From: Liolophura sinensis
Lineage: Eukaryota; Mollusca; Polyplacophora; Chitonida; Chitonidae
Length of the DNA: 64,000 nucleotides
Direction of reading: 5' to 3'
Assembly: GCF_032854445.1 (NCBI RefSeq)
Contig: NC_088302.1
Span: 53,038,046-53,102,045, forward strand
In this document: positions 35,617-47,419 of the stretch, one piece after another
Layout of the letters: each line of letters opens with the position of its first letter
Position numbering within the stretch: the stretch's first letter is position 1
Program-made: the position numbers and the translations under genes
Notes under the pieces: generated by a model
What the model was told of the DNA's origin: nothing
Databases searched by the model: none
The model's input: only the letters and a program-made list of their open reading frames with translations

Positions 35617-36888
35617 CTATTGAGATCTGTTGGGTGAGTCTTGTAGGAACACTAACCTACCGTACCCTGTTTTAGGTGTAGATTTGTAACCATCTCTACG
35701 ACGAGTACGTCTAGACCTGATGCTATCACCGCATGCAGGCTTTACTTCTTCTGGTGCAGTGGGCCGAGCACCATTTGTTTCAATGTCATCAGAAGATTTG
35801 TAAGACCTCTTACGAGGAACAACAATCTCCATTTCGACGCCTACTTTCCTATCATTTTCCCTCTTTCGGTGTAAAGTTCTAATGGGATTCAGCGACGCAC
35901 CATACTGGCCGATGATATTTCGCACCGTGTAATTGTCAAGCGGTTCTAGAGCTGTGTTTCGTAAAAGTGAATTACCTTTGGAGGCCGATAAAACTTTGAA
36001 GTTCAGCTGCCTCCCTGAGACTTCAATATCCGGAGATCCTCCATCTGCTGGATCATCTTCTGGTATTAGATCTAATGTTGTAGTCGGTAGCTTCATCCTC
36101 TTCATCCGCGAATTCCGAGCAGAAATCCGTCTTTTGCGGATGTTGTTCAACGGTTCCAGTTTACGTTGTGGTATTTTAGAGCCAGTTTCGCTTATATCGT
36201 CGTCAGACGATATGAAAACGTAAAAATCCTTTGTAGCATTCTCCGTTAGTTGCTGATATACATCTGATTTATTTTGAAGCGGCGGAAGATTTCTGGGGGC
36301 AGTTTGTATTTCATCAGCGACGTCCTGTTTTTGTACATGGCTTAGTGGCATTTGTGGCTTTTGTGGCAATGCTGGTGACGATTTGCCAAATTCAGGTAAA
36401 TCTCCAAAGTCGTTTAAATCTGAAGCGCTAACCAAATTCAGTTTCAAATAATCCGCACGGGAATGTTTGGACGTAGGGTGATGGTCAGCATGTGGGAAGG
36501 CATGTGTGGCTGATTCAGGGGGAATCGCCATAGGCGCAACACGAGTGTTAGGCCCCCTGCTAAGTAACTCCTGCAAAGTTAATATTTTCCTGTCTCCTCT
36601 TCCCTTGAATCTCCTGATTGGTTTTGCTCTCACAATCAGCTCTTCACTTTCCGCCCTGTCATGATGCTCGCCTACTCTACCTTGCTGTACTGTTGATCGT
36701 AGACGAATGGAGTGGGCCAAAAGCGACTCCTGTAGTTGTTTTTGCCTAGCAGCGATGGACGAGGCCCTGATCTTGTACTCCCGTTCATAAGCAGAGAGTC
36801 TTTTCTCAAGACGGTCTTGTTCACGGGCTTGGCTGGCCCTTAACCTTGGGTTACTGTCACTTCCAGGGTTGTATTGGTAATTATTCAT
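35617..36888 (-). CDS. Unrecognised 423-aa basic protein with N-terminal coiled coil
   Basis: Long single frame whose ATG is fixed by an in-frame TGA four codons upstream. I do not recognise the family. Residues 20-60 are charged and heptad-like (REQDRLEKRLSAYEREYK), suggesting a coiled coil. The middle is Pro- and Ser-rich and probably disordered. An acidic patch, SSDDDISETG, lies at 227-236. Nuclear-localisation-like clusters lie at 250-266 (IRKRRISARNSRMKRMK) and 391-398 (RSRRTRRR). A good donor, gtaggt (35660-35655), sits in the last part of the frame, so the last 13 residues may be intronic and the true C-terminus may come from another exon. It resembles the 474-aa ORF at 45646 in layout. 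Confidence 0.7.
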   Translation of the reverse strand: MNNYQYNPGSDSNPRLRASQAREQDRLEKRLSAYEREYKIRASSIAARQKQLQESLLAHSIRLRSTVQQGRVGEHHDRAESEELIVRAKPIRRFKGRGDRKILTLQELLSRGPNTRVAPMAIPPESATHAFPHADHHPTSKHSRADYLKLNLVSASDLNDFGDLPEFGKSSPALPQKPQMPLSHVQKQDVADEIQTAPRNLPPLQNKSDVYQQLTENATKDFYVFISSDDDISETGSKIPQRKLEPLNNIRKRRISARNSRMKRMKLPTTTLDLIPEDDPADGGSPDIEVSGRQLNFKVLSASKGNSLLRNTALEPLDNYTVRNIIGQYGASLNPIRTLHRKRENDRKVGVEMEIVVPRKRSYKSSDDIETNGARPTAPEEVKPACGDSIRSRRTRRRDGYKSTPKTGYGRLVFLQDSPNRSQ

Positions 36889-37367
36889 TTGGACAATTCA
36901 GGTGTGATTCACACCTTCACTGAATTAAAGGTTTCAGCCTTGTGGTCATATTGTCTGTAAACAAGCAATGATATTGTATTGAACATGGTCAAACAGATTT
37001 AAGCAAAACTGACTGATTATTGATTACTCTCTTTACCTCCGACAAAACAGATTCAGTCCGAGGATATCGGACAATGACTGTGCTTTAGCAATGGTTATGG
37101 TTGCGGCGTTGCTTTAGGCGCTGTAGTCACGACGTTGTTTTAGGCGTTATTAGCACGACGTTGTTTCAGGTGTTATAGTCACGTCGTCGTTGTAAAGTAA
37201 ATTACGTGGACATCAAACATAAATTCAATTCTCGAAAGTTAAATGTGCTTATTGGTGGTATTTTATAATCAGAATATGGTTGACTGACCATTCATGACTT
37301 TTAAACGCATAACGTGATACATTGCCGTCGAAGTTAATACTGTGTCCATTTGATGAATTCTGCAAAA
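36889..37367. other. Spacer with a 26-bp tandem repeat
   Basis: The unit cacgacgttgttttaggcg plus ttatag recurs at about 37128, 37154 and 37180, with a degenerate earlier copy near 37104. This region probably includes the 5' flank of the 423-aa gene. Confidence 0.7.
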
Positions 37368-37512
37368 CTTAGTTGATTAGCGGGCTAGCGCGGGAGTCTC
37401 TCACCAATCCGGTCGCTGTGGGTTCAAGTCCAGCTCATGCTGGCTTCCTCTCCGGCCGTACGTGGGAAGGTCTGCCAGCAACCTGCGGATGGTCGTGGGT
37501 TTCCAACTTGCG
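37368..37512 (+). mobile_element. SINE 5' half
   Basis: tRNA-like head (ttagttgattagcgggctag, then ggttcaagtcc) and body (ctccggccgtacgtgggaag, then ggatggtcgtgggtttcc) of the common SINE. It breaks off before the conserved 3' region, so it is truncated at the 3' end. Confidence 0.8.
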
Positions 37513-40272
37513 GTATCCAGTTTGACATATTCCCCATGATGTACGGTGTCCATTTGAACTGATTGTTGATTATACTTACCTACGGCGTCCGGTTTGACAG
37601 ATTCCTGATGCGCTGTCTAGTCTTTGGCTGATCACCTCCAGACAGAACTCAGTGCGTTAGAACTCCCATATAGAGCAGTTGCTGATACCTGGCAGGTGCC
37701 CCACAAACTAAACTGGGAGTTAATACCAGGATATGATAACACCAGGTAACTTCGTCTCTGTTAGTAAGTAAATAATGGGGGGAAATCAAACACAATTACT
37801 GTAGGTAACAGAAGACATGACATTTCTGGCATACTGCCCTCTATATCGTAACGTAGTACTATCGGTTCATTATAAATGAATGTACGATCTGAATTGAAAT
37901 AGGATATAGCACTGTCGTATGAGATGTATTTGACTGGTATGACACGAGGCGTATTAAACTGTTATCAATCACAGTGTGCCTTCGGTGCAGTTGTCGTACT
38001 ACCGGGAGAGAGACGTAGTGTATTTACCAATCATGTATACCAATTACTGCGGAAAAATCTGTCACAGTGAATTTGTCCTGAACTAATTGAACCTTCAGCT
38101 TGTCATTACATGTCTCCGATGGTCAGCCTGCTATTATATGTATTTGAACATTACATTAACAACACAGTGTCTGTGTATTGTGGTCTGCGCCTTCTTTTTA
38201 CCAATGCTAATGACGAATTGCAACTGATGTGTTCCCTTTTGAAACATGATACAAACTAAAGTCTATGTGTTAGTACATTTACTGGCCTAAAAGTTATACC
38301 CTGAATGAATAATATAGTTAATATTTGTTCCGGTAAAACGACTTATGCGAGATATACCAATGGTGCCAAACTTATGTTGATATGAAGGTTTAGTGAATAT
38401 AAATATGCATATTTAATTACAGGTAACCATTCTTTTAAGTCAAAGTTAAGTAAAAGGATGGCAAGAAAAACAATGTTAATTCTAGAATGACCCTTGTCAT
38501 TTACCAATACAAATGATATAAAATTCTTACAAAATTTCCTCGTTTTAACATATTGAGCATCAAGAGCCAAATGACTATTTACGAAGAGACCAGTTACCCT
38601 AGTAACACCCCTTTTTAGTTAAAATATCACATAGAAGTTCATTAGAGAGACATACAAACCTTTTCGTTGATGATTAAGCCCGTCCACCCTCAAAATCGCC
38701 TTAGCAGCCTTGAAATGGCTTTTGGTTCCACGAGTGAGGTGAACCTACGTGTAAAATACGGCAGAGGCAAATAACCTAGGTTTTTCAGGCCTTGGCGGAA
38801 CACATGTTTGTACAGCGGTGCGCGTACGTAGAAACATAATCATATAGTCAAATAAACCTATACACAACTTTTCCATACCAATGGCAGTGTAATAAATACT
38901 GACCAAACACAAGGTAGTCGGCTGTTCCAGTCAGTGACTATTTGTGTTTAATATCAGATCAATATCTCAGCCCAGTAATTAGGTATCGAGTGGTTTATGC
39001 ATGGCAGCACAAGGTGCCATATAAACTGGATTCCGTTAAGTTAATAGTACAACACAGTGAAGATATAATATACTGCAGTGCATACAACGAAAATCGTGGG
39101 TTCCCCAAGGCTGGCTGTTGTAATCCAAGCTAAGTCAGTGATGTCTAAATTTGTATATCCGTGGCCTATTCTAAACGACATTTCAATTGCCGACTTAGGC
39201 TCGTGTAAACTTAGTGGGTAATGTTCAGTGTTATATCAAGTCAGAGTCCATCGGATTAAATCTACAGTAAATTACGTTATGAATGTGAATGGCTCTACTC
39301 TATATGATGCATGCAACCAATAATTGTTGGCGTTGCCGAAAATATGTAACCATGGACCATTTCTATTGCGCCCTACAAAGCTTAAGCATTAAGTTAACCG
39401 CTGCATACTGCAATCATTAATAAAGTAATACTAATGTTTATTTTATTCTGTTAAGGCAAGGTTGAAACTTAAAGGTATCTTAAAGGTTGAAACTTAAAGG
39501 TATCTGTAACATCATGACGGTTCCTTCCTGAAATCCTTATTTCCGAAAGGTAACAAAAATCTTTAAAACTGATTAAACCTCCATGCCGCTTTAAAAGCAA
39601 CATAAAACTGTATCAGATTGTATGACAAAGGGTATGTGTTGAGAATGCAGTAATATTTCACAATTTCAAGGAAAATTCTGTCTACAATTTTTGCTACTAA
39701 TCATTTGGAGGCTACATTCACATAACAGTAATTTTTCAGTCTAGATGACACAATTTCAAAATAAGAATGCTGAATTGAATCTGGTTCATATGGGCGGCAC
39801 AATGTACAGATTGTGGAACACGGAACAAACAATAGCCTATGTGAACACCTGTGTCTTCCCTGCTGAAATGAGCTGAACGTTTTCCCCTTTGTGTCGTTGC
39901 AGGCGCGAGCTTCCCGGTTGACCTTCAGAAGATATAAATGTAGACACCAGAATGTATCTTCTGCTGGCTGGCTCTTCTTCCGGCTTTGCCCAGAAATGAA
40001 ACTGCAGTAAATTCAATGGCCTAATTTGCTAAACCTCTGTCTCATTCATTGTACCTCATTAGGCATTCTCCAGTTTTTGTACTCGTTTTATTCATATGTC
40101 GTTTTGTCCACAGCGATGCTATACGTTACATTAACATTGAATTGACACAACTGGCTGTGGTACGTTAATGGGGCATAGAATACAAATGTGGTGACTTGTT
40201 GTGGCAGTTTTGACTGTGGTATACGGTGTTGTATTTGCACGAATATATACAGTATGTATATGTTGTATACAG
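37513..40272. other. Gene-poor spacer
   Basis: No gene is supported. A 26-bp segment (aaggttgaaacttaaaggta then tct) is doubled at about 39463-39505. Confidence 0.4.
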
Positions 40273-40985
40273 TATGAATTTGGAGTTTAGTCCATTTGAT
40301 TGTGGTATGCCTGAGTGGTATGTGGGTAAAGTGTATGAATTTGGAGTATAGTCCATTTGATTGTGGTACGCTTGAGTAGTATGTGGGTAAAGTGTATGGA
40401 TTTGGAGTATAGTCCATTTGATTGTGGTATGCCTGAGTGGTATGTGGGTAAAGTGTATGGATTTGGAGTATAATCCATTTGATTGTGGTACGCTTGAGTA
40501 GTATGTGGGTAAAGTGTATGGATTTGGAGTATAGTCCATTTGATTGTGGTACGCCTGAGTGGTATGTGGGTAAAGTGTATGGATTTGGAGTATAGTCCAT
40601 TTGATTGTGGTACGCTTGAGTAGTATGTGGGTAAAGTGTATGGATTTGGAGTATAGTCCATTTGATTGTGGTATGCCTGAGTGGTATGTGGGTAAAGTGT
40701 ATGAATTTGGAGTATAGTCCATTTGATTGTGGTACGCCCGAGTGGTATGTGGGTAAAGTGTATGGATTTGGAGTATAGTCCATTTGATTGTGGTACGCCA
40801 GAGCGGTATACCAGTATTGTGTATGAATTTGGAGCATGGTTCATTTGATTGTGGTACGCCCGAGTGGTATGTGGGTAAACTGTATGGATTTTGGAGCAAG
40901 GTTCATCTGGTTGTGGTACACCGGAACGGTATACCAGTATAGTGTATGAATTTGGAGCATGGTCCATTTGGTTGTGGTATGCCAA
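40273..40985. repeat. 61-bp tandem array, 12 copies, open in all three minus-strand frames
   Basis: Starts of tatggatttgg or tatgaatttgg fall every 61 bp from 40273 to 40883, then at 40945 after a one-base insertion. Two unit types alternate: units with cctgagtgg and units with cttgagtag in the left part, then units with gtatgtgggtaaa and units with gtataccagtat in the right part, giving a 122-bp dimer. The three minus-strand ORFs of 232-249 codons are the same repeat read in three registers and are not believed to be genes. Confidence 0.95.
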
Positions 40986-41149
40986 AGATTGATTTGGTAG
41001 TTGAGTATGTTACACTTGATTTTTGACAGCAGTGTGGTTTGTTTTGGTGAGTGTGATATATTTAGCTGGGGTTCACTCTCGTATAGTTGATGAGTATACA
41101 TACAGATATGCCTGGTGTGTACGCGTGTTTATTAGGTCTATATATTCTT

Positions 41150-41305
41150 GATTGCGTGGCGCAGTTGCCGCTTGTGAGTACATGAACTTGGTGGTTTAAG
41201 TCCGCATTAGGGCGAGAGCGCATTGTGAGTGTGTATTGCTATGGTAGTCGAGGGCACCGTCTGGGCAACGAAAGAAAATATTCTTGAGTACGACGCACTT
41301 TTTTC
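41150..41305 (+). mobile_element. Diverged tRNA-derived SINE
   Basis: A tRNA-like head with A-box-like gtggcgcagttgc and B-box-like ggtttaagtcc is followed about 100 bp later by aatattcttgagtacgacgc, which matches the conserved 3' region of the common SINE. The head differs from that of the 14-kb copy. Confidence 0.6.
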
Positions 41306-42436
41306 CCGTCATTGTCAAAATCTATAAAGCCATGTGCCAGTTTGGCCTACGTCGGAATAAATGACTATTCTAACAAATTTTTGGACTGTAAATGGCAGAC
41401 TGCTGAGATGCTCGAAAATCCAGTCAGTCATATTTGCCATTACCGGTGAAACAACAACAACAACTAAATGTAGGAGTGAAAGGAAGATCAATTTCTCCAT
41501 GTGTTCGGAACAGGCAATATTTTGGCAACGCGAAATGAAAACACAACACCATTTCCCTGTAAAGATAATGGTCAAGCAAGCCAGATAATTTGTCAAAGAA
41601 ACCATTCATGGCAGAAACCACAGGAGGTCAGATTATATTCAAGTTTGCCCGCTGTTTATGGCATTCATAGCTCAGACCTCAGCATGGAGCTAATCCACTG
41701 CAGAAGTGGATTTCCAGAGTGTCCGGACTATAGCCAGCTGGGCCTCATTAAAGAATAATAGACTTCACTGCCATTCACCAATAATGATCACACTTCACTT
41801 GTCATCACAAAGTGGCGGGTTGTAACTTTTAATCACTACAAAACGTCCGAAACCTGTGGTCGCCATTTTGAAATTTTTGAATGTCCAACGCCGTAATCAT
41901 CATTCCTGTTGAAAGTCTCTTCGGCTCAGGACAGGCTGATATAGAATTTGGTCGCAAAATATATTGGCCGCTGGACGCGTTGGACAGGTGCCCGAATGTT
42001 ACAGGTCGTTTAACATGGAAAATTGTTTGGTCGCGACAGAGAGTGGCCGTTTACGGCAGATGCACGCTTTTTACAGGTGACCGTAGGTACAGGTTTGACT
42101 GTATTAGCAATTATTGATTGCAATACTGCGCTTGTTTCCCGGTTGCTATCTGAGTTGAGTATATGTCCTACATATGTTGTTTACCACGTGCACCTGCATT
42201 GATCATGTCTCACAATGTTGCGATGATAATGACCTACACCTAATTGTTAAAAAAATTGAGTACAAAAAGTATGGTTACATTCATAGTTTTCATCAATACA
42301 GGTCATAATGAACAGCAGCATTTTTTTTTTATTTTGAGATCTTATTTTATTTTAATCAATAAATAATGAATAGAAATTATAATCAGTAGCATTGGTATCA
42401 GTTACCTTTAATTTTGGCATATAGACATCACTCTCA
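41306..42436. other. Spacer with unsupported ORFs
   Basis: ORFs at 41315-41605 (minus), 41501-41758 (plus) and 41881-42117 (plus) overlap or lack motifs. The last (MSNAVIIIPVESLFGSGQ at its start) has balanced composition but no identified domain or splice sites. Confidence 0.35.
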
Positions 42437-42725
42437 GATAGAGTGAGTGAGTGCTCGGGGTTTAACGTCGTACTAAAAAAATTTTCAGTCATATGACGAC
42501 GAAGGAATCTTTAGGGTGTGTGTAATGTGCCTCCTTGTGGCAGGATGGATTTTTCACCGCTCTTTTATCAAGTGCTACTTCACTGAGACGACATACCGAG
42601 GGCAAGTAAGCGGCCCGCCCGAGCCATTATACTAATACGGGTCAACCAGTCGTTGCACTATCCCCTTCATGCTGAACGAAAAAACTCGACCCAGGATCGG
42701 GCTGGTCACATAGATGACTGTGACA
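42437..42725 (-). mobile_element. Second SINE-like interspersed repeat
   Basis: Runs gtgagtgagtgctcggggtt, taacgtcgtactaaa, tcatatgacgacgaaggaat, then ccgcccgagccattatacta and gggtcaaccagtcgttgcac. I recall near-identical sequences as abundant in bivalve genomes. Read on the minus strand it ends gtacgacgttaaaccccgag and a cactcactcac tail, close in form to the 3' end of the first SINE family, which suggests related 3' ends. Confidence 0.7.
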
Positions 42726-45640
42726 CACCCTTATGCATTCAATGTGCATTGATGAACCAGCAGTATAGTTTCAAGGTGTGCTGTAAGCGGCTTCACATGG
42801 TCAAACTCACACAGTGAATTTCACTCAATTATACCTTGGTTAATATGACTTCCGCTACCGGCAAATCACAGAATGAAGGTTTAACAACGCCAAACAATCG
42901 CCATGTGCCTTGAAGTAACCTCGAACAATAATCTAAACATTCTTTTGTAAACATGGATTTAATTCTGTAAACTGATTGTGGTATTTCGATGAGTCTGGAG
43001 TATGGTGAAATGTATATTTCCTATCAGATCAGATATACTTATAAGCCATTTTACTCAAAAACGTCCACCCAATTAGAGTTTATAATTTGAATCTAATACA
43101 TGTATTATAATAATATACGAGTGAGCCGTCATCACCCACCTTGGTCGAAACTGCTTTTAAAAGAAGAAAAGATATTGCCTTTGTAAATTTAGAGGAATGG
43201 ATTCCAGTTCAAACAAAGTTTTTCAATCAGTAATGTTCACGCATATAAATCCGAGACACCTCCTGACAAATTTCTAACCAGTTTAGACACGTGTAGCTTG
43301 TTTGTCCGGGAGTGATAAATATCTTGTCTGATCACTGAACCCTGGCTGGTCTGTTGTGAGGTTTTACACGTTGTATATGCAGTGATGGTGTGTTCCAACA
43401 ATGGATCGCTGTCGCTAGGAATAGCAGAGTTAAAATACACTCAGAAGCAAGTCACTCGAAAATGTCATTATTGTGAAGGAAGAATTTGTACGAATGGAAC
43501 AACAACGTCTCACAAACAAAGCCGAGAATAAATACTCAAAAAGTCCTTTGTCGGTTTTATCTCTTTGTTCGCTTATTGGTGAAGAGGATTTATACATTTG
43601 GGCGTCGATTTTAAGTGTTGTTGGACATCGTCTGTCCGTAATGGCAGGTGCAGATAAGCCTATGAATAAAACACGAAGCTAGCCGCACAGCGACTGCACC
43701 TTATCAGCACCTGTACAGAGATATGACAGCCACACCTCACTGCACCTTGTCAGCACCTGTACAGAGATATGACAGCCACCCGTAAAGTAAAGAGGAAGTT
43801 CACCGGCTAGTGTAGGTGGATATCCCGTGTCTCAACAACCTAAAAAAGACCACTATTTAAGTAACTGTCCAGGAACTTAGAAAAGACAGTGTCGGATTCG
43901 AACCACTGACCTACTTGACAGCGATCTCAAGTTAAATCATGTCTCAGGTCAAATTCTCAACAGTTGCGATTTTCCGTCAGAAAGACCCGTCTAAGTGAAT
44001 AGCCTAATGAAAAAGAAAATAGTATGATAATAAATTGACCCACCAATCGACGTACTCATCGAACAACCAACACTCAGAACGACTTACAGGGCTGCTAATC
44101 GCAGTTAACATACGTTGCGTAAACAGATTTAGGAAAGGGTCAGGATTTGAATATTAGAGTGCAATGGAAAGATCACGAAATACACACGCCTACATAAGTC
44201 AATTTACACAACCAGTCTTAAGGAGGGTTACGTCTGTCTGATACTGTAACAGATCATATGTCGCAAATATTTCATGTTACTAAAAACCCAGCTAGTGTTT
44301 AAGCAATCTGTGGTTGTACGTACTGCAGTTGTTTACACGATCAGCAATGTAAATTGTATTGCATTGTTTCGGATAGGAGTGGTTATTATATTGTATTTCT
44401 GCATAAACCAGGATTCTACTGGTGTACTAAGTATCCCAGAGATCTGGTCCCATTGCATTGTTTTGATGTTATTGTATGATAGATGTACGTTTTTAATTAT
44501 GTTTTATTATATTCTCAATTCTCAACAATAGTTTTTTGTCTGTTGCCCTGTTCTAGAGCCGTGAGATATTGCTTTGGTCAACAAACTTTATTAAACACAT
44601 TTTTGGCAATGTGTTATGTATGAGAATGCAAGCTATAATATCCTGACTTTTGGATGCTTACTGTACTTCACCAGATCCATGAATTTATTGTCAAACCAAA
44701 CCCATGTACGCCTGTCAGAAAATTTCCACACTAGTTTTGGCATGCGTGCGTTAACCAGCAGGTTTTGCACGCCGTGTCACTGTGGGATTATATTACTTTC
44801 TCTTTTGTCAAAAACTAGCTGTGCCGCTGTTAGTAAACTCGTATCTGTGAATACCTAAACTTTTGCACTCTTTAGATATTTTATGGTCTGTGACAGTCCC
44901 CACCCATTCAACAAACCGCTCCATAGTACCTTGTGTAAATTGGCAAGCAGTGCAAAAGTGCTTCATCAATAGTTGTTGACAGTCTTGTTATATGGCGAGC
45001 GGTGTGAGTTTTGTGCGATAGAGCGCATAACGGTTCGTGTTGGCACAACCACTACTAAAACATTTGCTGGAGAAAGTACTACATTTGCTAATGTAAGAGA
45101 CAGGTGTGCAGTTTACTGATTGTGACCTAGAGGTTACCCGCAGTACTAAACTCTCGTATTTTACTAGCCACTAGCCACTTTTGATGACGACAAACGCCCG
45201 AGGAGAAAAAACAAGTAAGTAAAATAGATGGGAACTTAAAGACTAAATATCTCATATGTAAGCTGGTTTCGCTAGAATTCATTACTTTGTTTGTTCGCAA
45301 CAATATATGCAAAAGTACGACGGTCACTTGTTGAGGAGATATACTTCTGGTTTTACTGTAAACCTTTGCCTGTTAGGTGAACAATTAATGTCAAATTCAA
45401 ACTGGAAAACTGATTCCTGAATTTTGAATATTGCGTAAAACAGCAATAAACGCCTGAGTTAATCAATGAACTGCATAGTCGTACATAACACCTTGTGAAA
45501 TGAAGGACATGGTATAATGTGTGGGTGACGTAAATAACAGAAACTAATGTTAGACTTGGCCTCATCGGCCATATTTCTGCCATATGGTGGCGAGCAACTT
45601 TGCACCTTTTATACCAAATCAATGTGTAACTGTTTTTCAG
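42726..45640. other. Spacer with a 46-bp duplication
   Basis: A 46-bp unit containing gtacagagatatgacagcca is doubled at about 43693-43784. A tRNA-like B box (ggttcgaatcc on the minus strand) lies near 43895, without a credible full tRNA. No gene is supported. The 5' untranslated exon of the 474-aa gene probably lies in the right part. Confidence 0.4.
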
Positions 45641-45645
45641 CGACC

Positions 45646-47070
45646 ATGGTGTTCATACCTAAGACTTACCCTCGGGCTGCTGGGCTCCAGAGTGAGATTA
45701 GTAAGATGGCTGTGGTACATATAGCTCACCTGGAGAACGATTACCGACGGCAGGTACACATGGCAAAGATGGACATGAAAAACAGCATTCGAGAGCTAAA
45801 GCACAATCGGGCAATGTTAAAACGTTCCGTAAAACATTACACCAGCAAACTTCGTGAGTACAAAAGAGCGAAGGAAAACAAGTACTATGATAGTTTACTT
45901 CGTGAGAAAGTTACTGGAAAAGAGATGGACATTGTTACGGCAAAGGCTGGGGATACAGACACGTCAGGATCAGGTGAATACGATGCTGATGAAAAAAAGA
46001 CTGTGCGTCCGGATGATTGCACAGACAGTAAACCGAGCATCAACGGTGCTGAGAAAGATGAAGGCAAGAATGTCTTGCTTAACTTTGAGCTGGATATAGA
46101 CAGCAAACATGAAGTGTCTTCTGAAAACAGTGCAGTGACGGAAACAGGTCAGACGCGTAAAGAAGCATGTGAAGAGGCAAACCGAGAAGCTCATAAACCC
46201 GAGGATGATCGTGTTTCAGGTAAAACGCTGTCCTTAGAAGAGAAGTCAGAACAGCTCACAAGCCATGAGCAAGACACTCCTAAAGAAGGCTTAGTTTCCA
46301 GAATTAGCCGGAAACGCCGGAGCGGTGTCGTAAACCTTGTGAACATTACGAAACTGCAGTACCGTTCTAATGTCAGAGCACTCTTCCGTGCGGTTGACGT
46401 ACTCGCCAGAATTCACGGTGTCAAGCAACCGGAACCAAAAGAACAAAGGATTCCTGACCTTAGAAAAATCTCACAGGAACAGCAATTAGCTGTGACCACA
46501 CGGGATCCGTTAGATCATCTAACGCTGCCGTCACAGTACCTGTACAACATGAAATATGGCTACTCTGCATTAGAGGACGCGCCTGTACGAACTGCCTCCT
46601 CACACGCCCTGAACGAAGATCAGAATAGTGATGTTAGTCAGATACGAAATAGAGGTTCATTTTTTCACTCCAATAACACCACTGCCGGGGTTACCTCCCC
46701 TATTCCCCTTCCCCGGATTTCACGCACTGAGCTCCCCAGCACTGAGTTTTTGGACAAACCAGAAAGACGAAAATTGTCGAGAAACAGCACTCAGAGTGTT
46801 TCAGAGTCGTCCAAGCGATCTTCACGGTCCTCTTACAACGCACATGACACCAATGAAATTCCATCCCCACACGTCAAACTTCCAGTTCTTAAGCAAAGAA
46901 TCTCGGTTAGTCGAAAATCCAGAGAAGGAGTCAAAATTTCCCGGCCACAGCTTTACCCAGACAGTTATTTTGAAAGGAAATTTTCCGCTGGAGACTGCGA
47001 TGACGTAAAGTGGGATACAGCCTTTGCCAAACTGAAACATGTGCATTTCATCGACACAAGTGGTTTGTAG
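45646..47070 (+). CDS. Unrecognised 474-aa basic, disordered protein with N-terminal coiled coil
   Basis: The start is taken at 45646 (cgaccATGG), five bases after a strong acceptor (tgtttttcag, ending 45640), so an upstream untranslated exon is expected; the open frame reaches back to 45547 only through intron. I do not recognise the family. Residues 24-90 are a charged, Arg/Lys-rich helix, probably a coiled coil. Residues 100-215 are acidic and low in order, and 219-260 is a basic, more ordered segment (SRKRRSGVVNLVNITKLQYR). Residues 370-400 are Ser-rich. The C-terminal 45 residues look conserved in style (WDTAFAKLKHVHFIDTSGL) and include an RVxF-like KHVHF (464-468). An AATAAA lies at 47381. 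The 423-aa ORF is similar in layout. Confidence 0.75.
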   Translation: MVFIPKTYPRAAGLQSEISKMAVVHIAHLENDYRRQVHMAKMDMKNSIRELKHNRAMLKRSVKHYTSKLREYKRAKENKYYDSLLREKVTGKEMDIVTAKAGDTDTSGSGEYDADEKKTVRPDDCTDSKPSINGAEKDEGKNVLLNFELDIDSKHEVSSENSAVTETGQTRKEACEEANREAHKPEDDRVSGKTLSLEEKSEQLTSHEQDTPKEGLVSRISRKRRSGVVNLVNITKLQYRSNVRALFRAVDVLARIHGVKQPEPKEQRIPDLRKISQEQQLAVTTRDPLDHLTLPSQYLYNMKYGYSALEDAPVRTASSHALNEDQNSDVSQIRNRGSFFHSNNTTAGVTSPIPLPRISRTELPSTEFLDKPERRKLSRNSTQSVSESSKRSSRSSYNAHDTNEIPSPHVKLPVLKQRISVSRKSREGVKISRPQLYPDSYFERKFSAGDCDDVKWDTAFAKLKHVHFIDTSGL

Positions 47071-47380
47071 TTTTTACTGTGGAGCTAACTGTAACCCTAT
47101 TTCATGAGACCAATTGCCAACAAGATTAATTAATTCTGCTTCATATGTATATTACTTTGTAGTTTTAGTCCATAATCAAGAGGCCATTCACAGGTTAGGA
47201 CTGAGCCAGTTGTGAAGGACGATTCCATAAATCATTGTCTGAACCAGGGTAACATGTTCATTACCAATGGTAACCAGACTCGCAGGCTTAGCGCCTGCAT
47301 GTCAGCATGGCATAAACATTCAGTCAGAGGTGCGTAATAATTAGTTTACACAAACGATGCGAAGGAATCTCTGCGTTTAT

Positions 47381-47386
47381 AATAAA
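47381..47386 (+). promoter_or_regulatory. Possible polyadenylation signal
   Basis: AATAAA 311 bp after the stop of the 474-aa ORF. Spacing is reasonable for a 3' UTR, but no downstream element was verified. Confidence 0.35.
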
Positions 47387-47419
47387 AACAATTGTAGTGT
47401 TTTAAATTTCCCATCATAT

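Noticed and set aside
40088-40985. Three overlapping minus-strand ORFs of 232-249 codons
   Set aside because: The same 61-bp tandem unit read in three registers; no start context, domain or splice evidence.
43885-43935. tRNA-like B box on the minus strand (ggttcgaatcc) followed by a T-run
   Set aside because: A full cloverleaf could not be drawn; it is more likely a decayed tRNA-derived SINE head.
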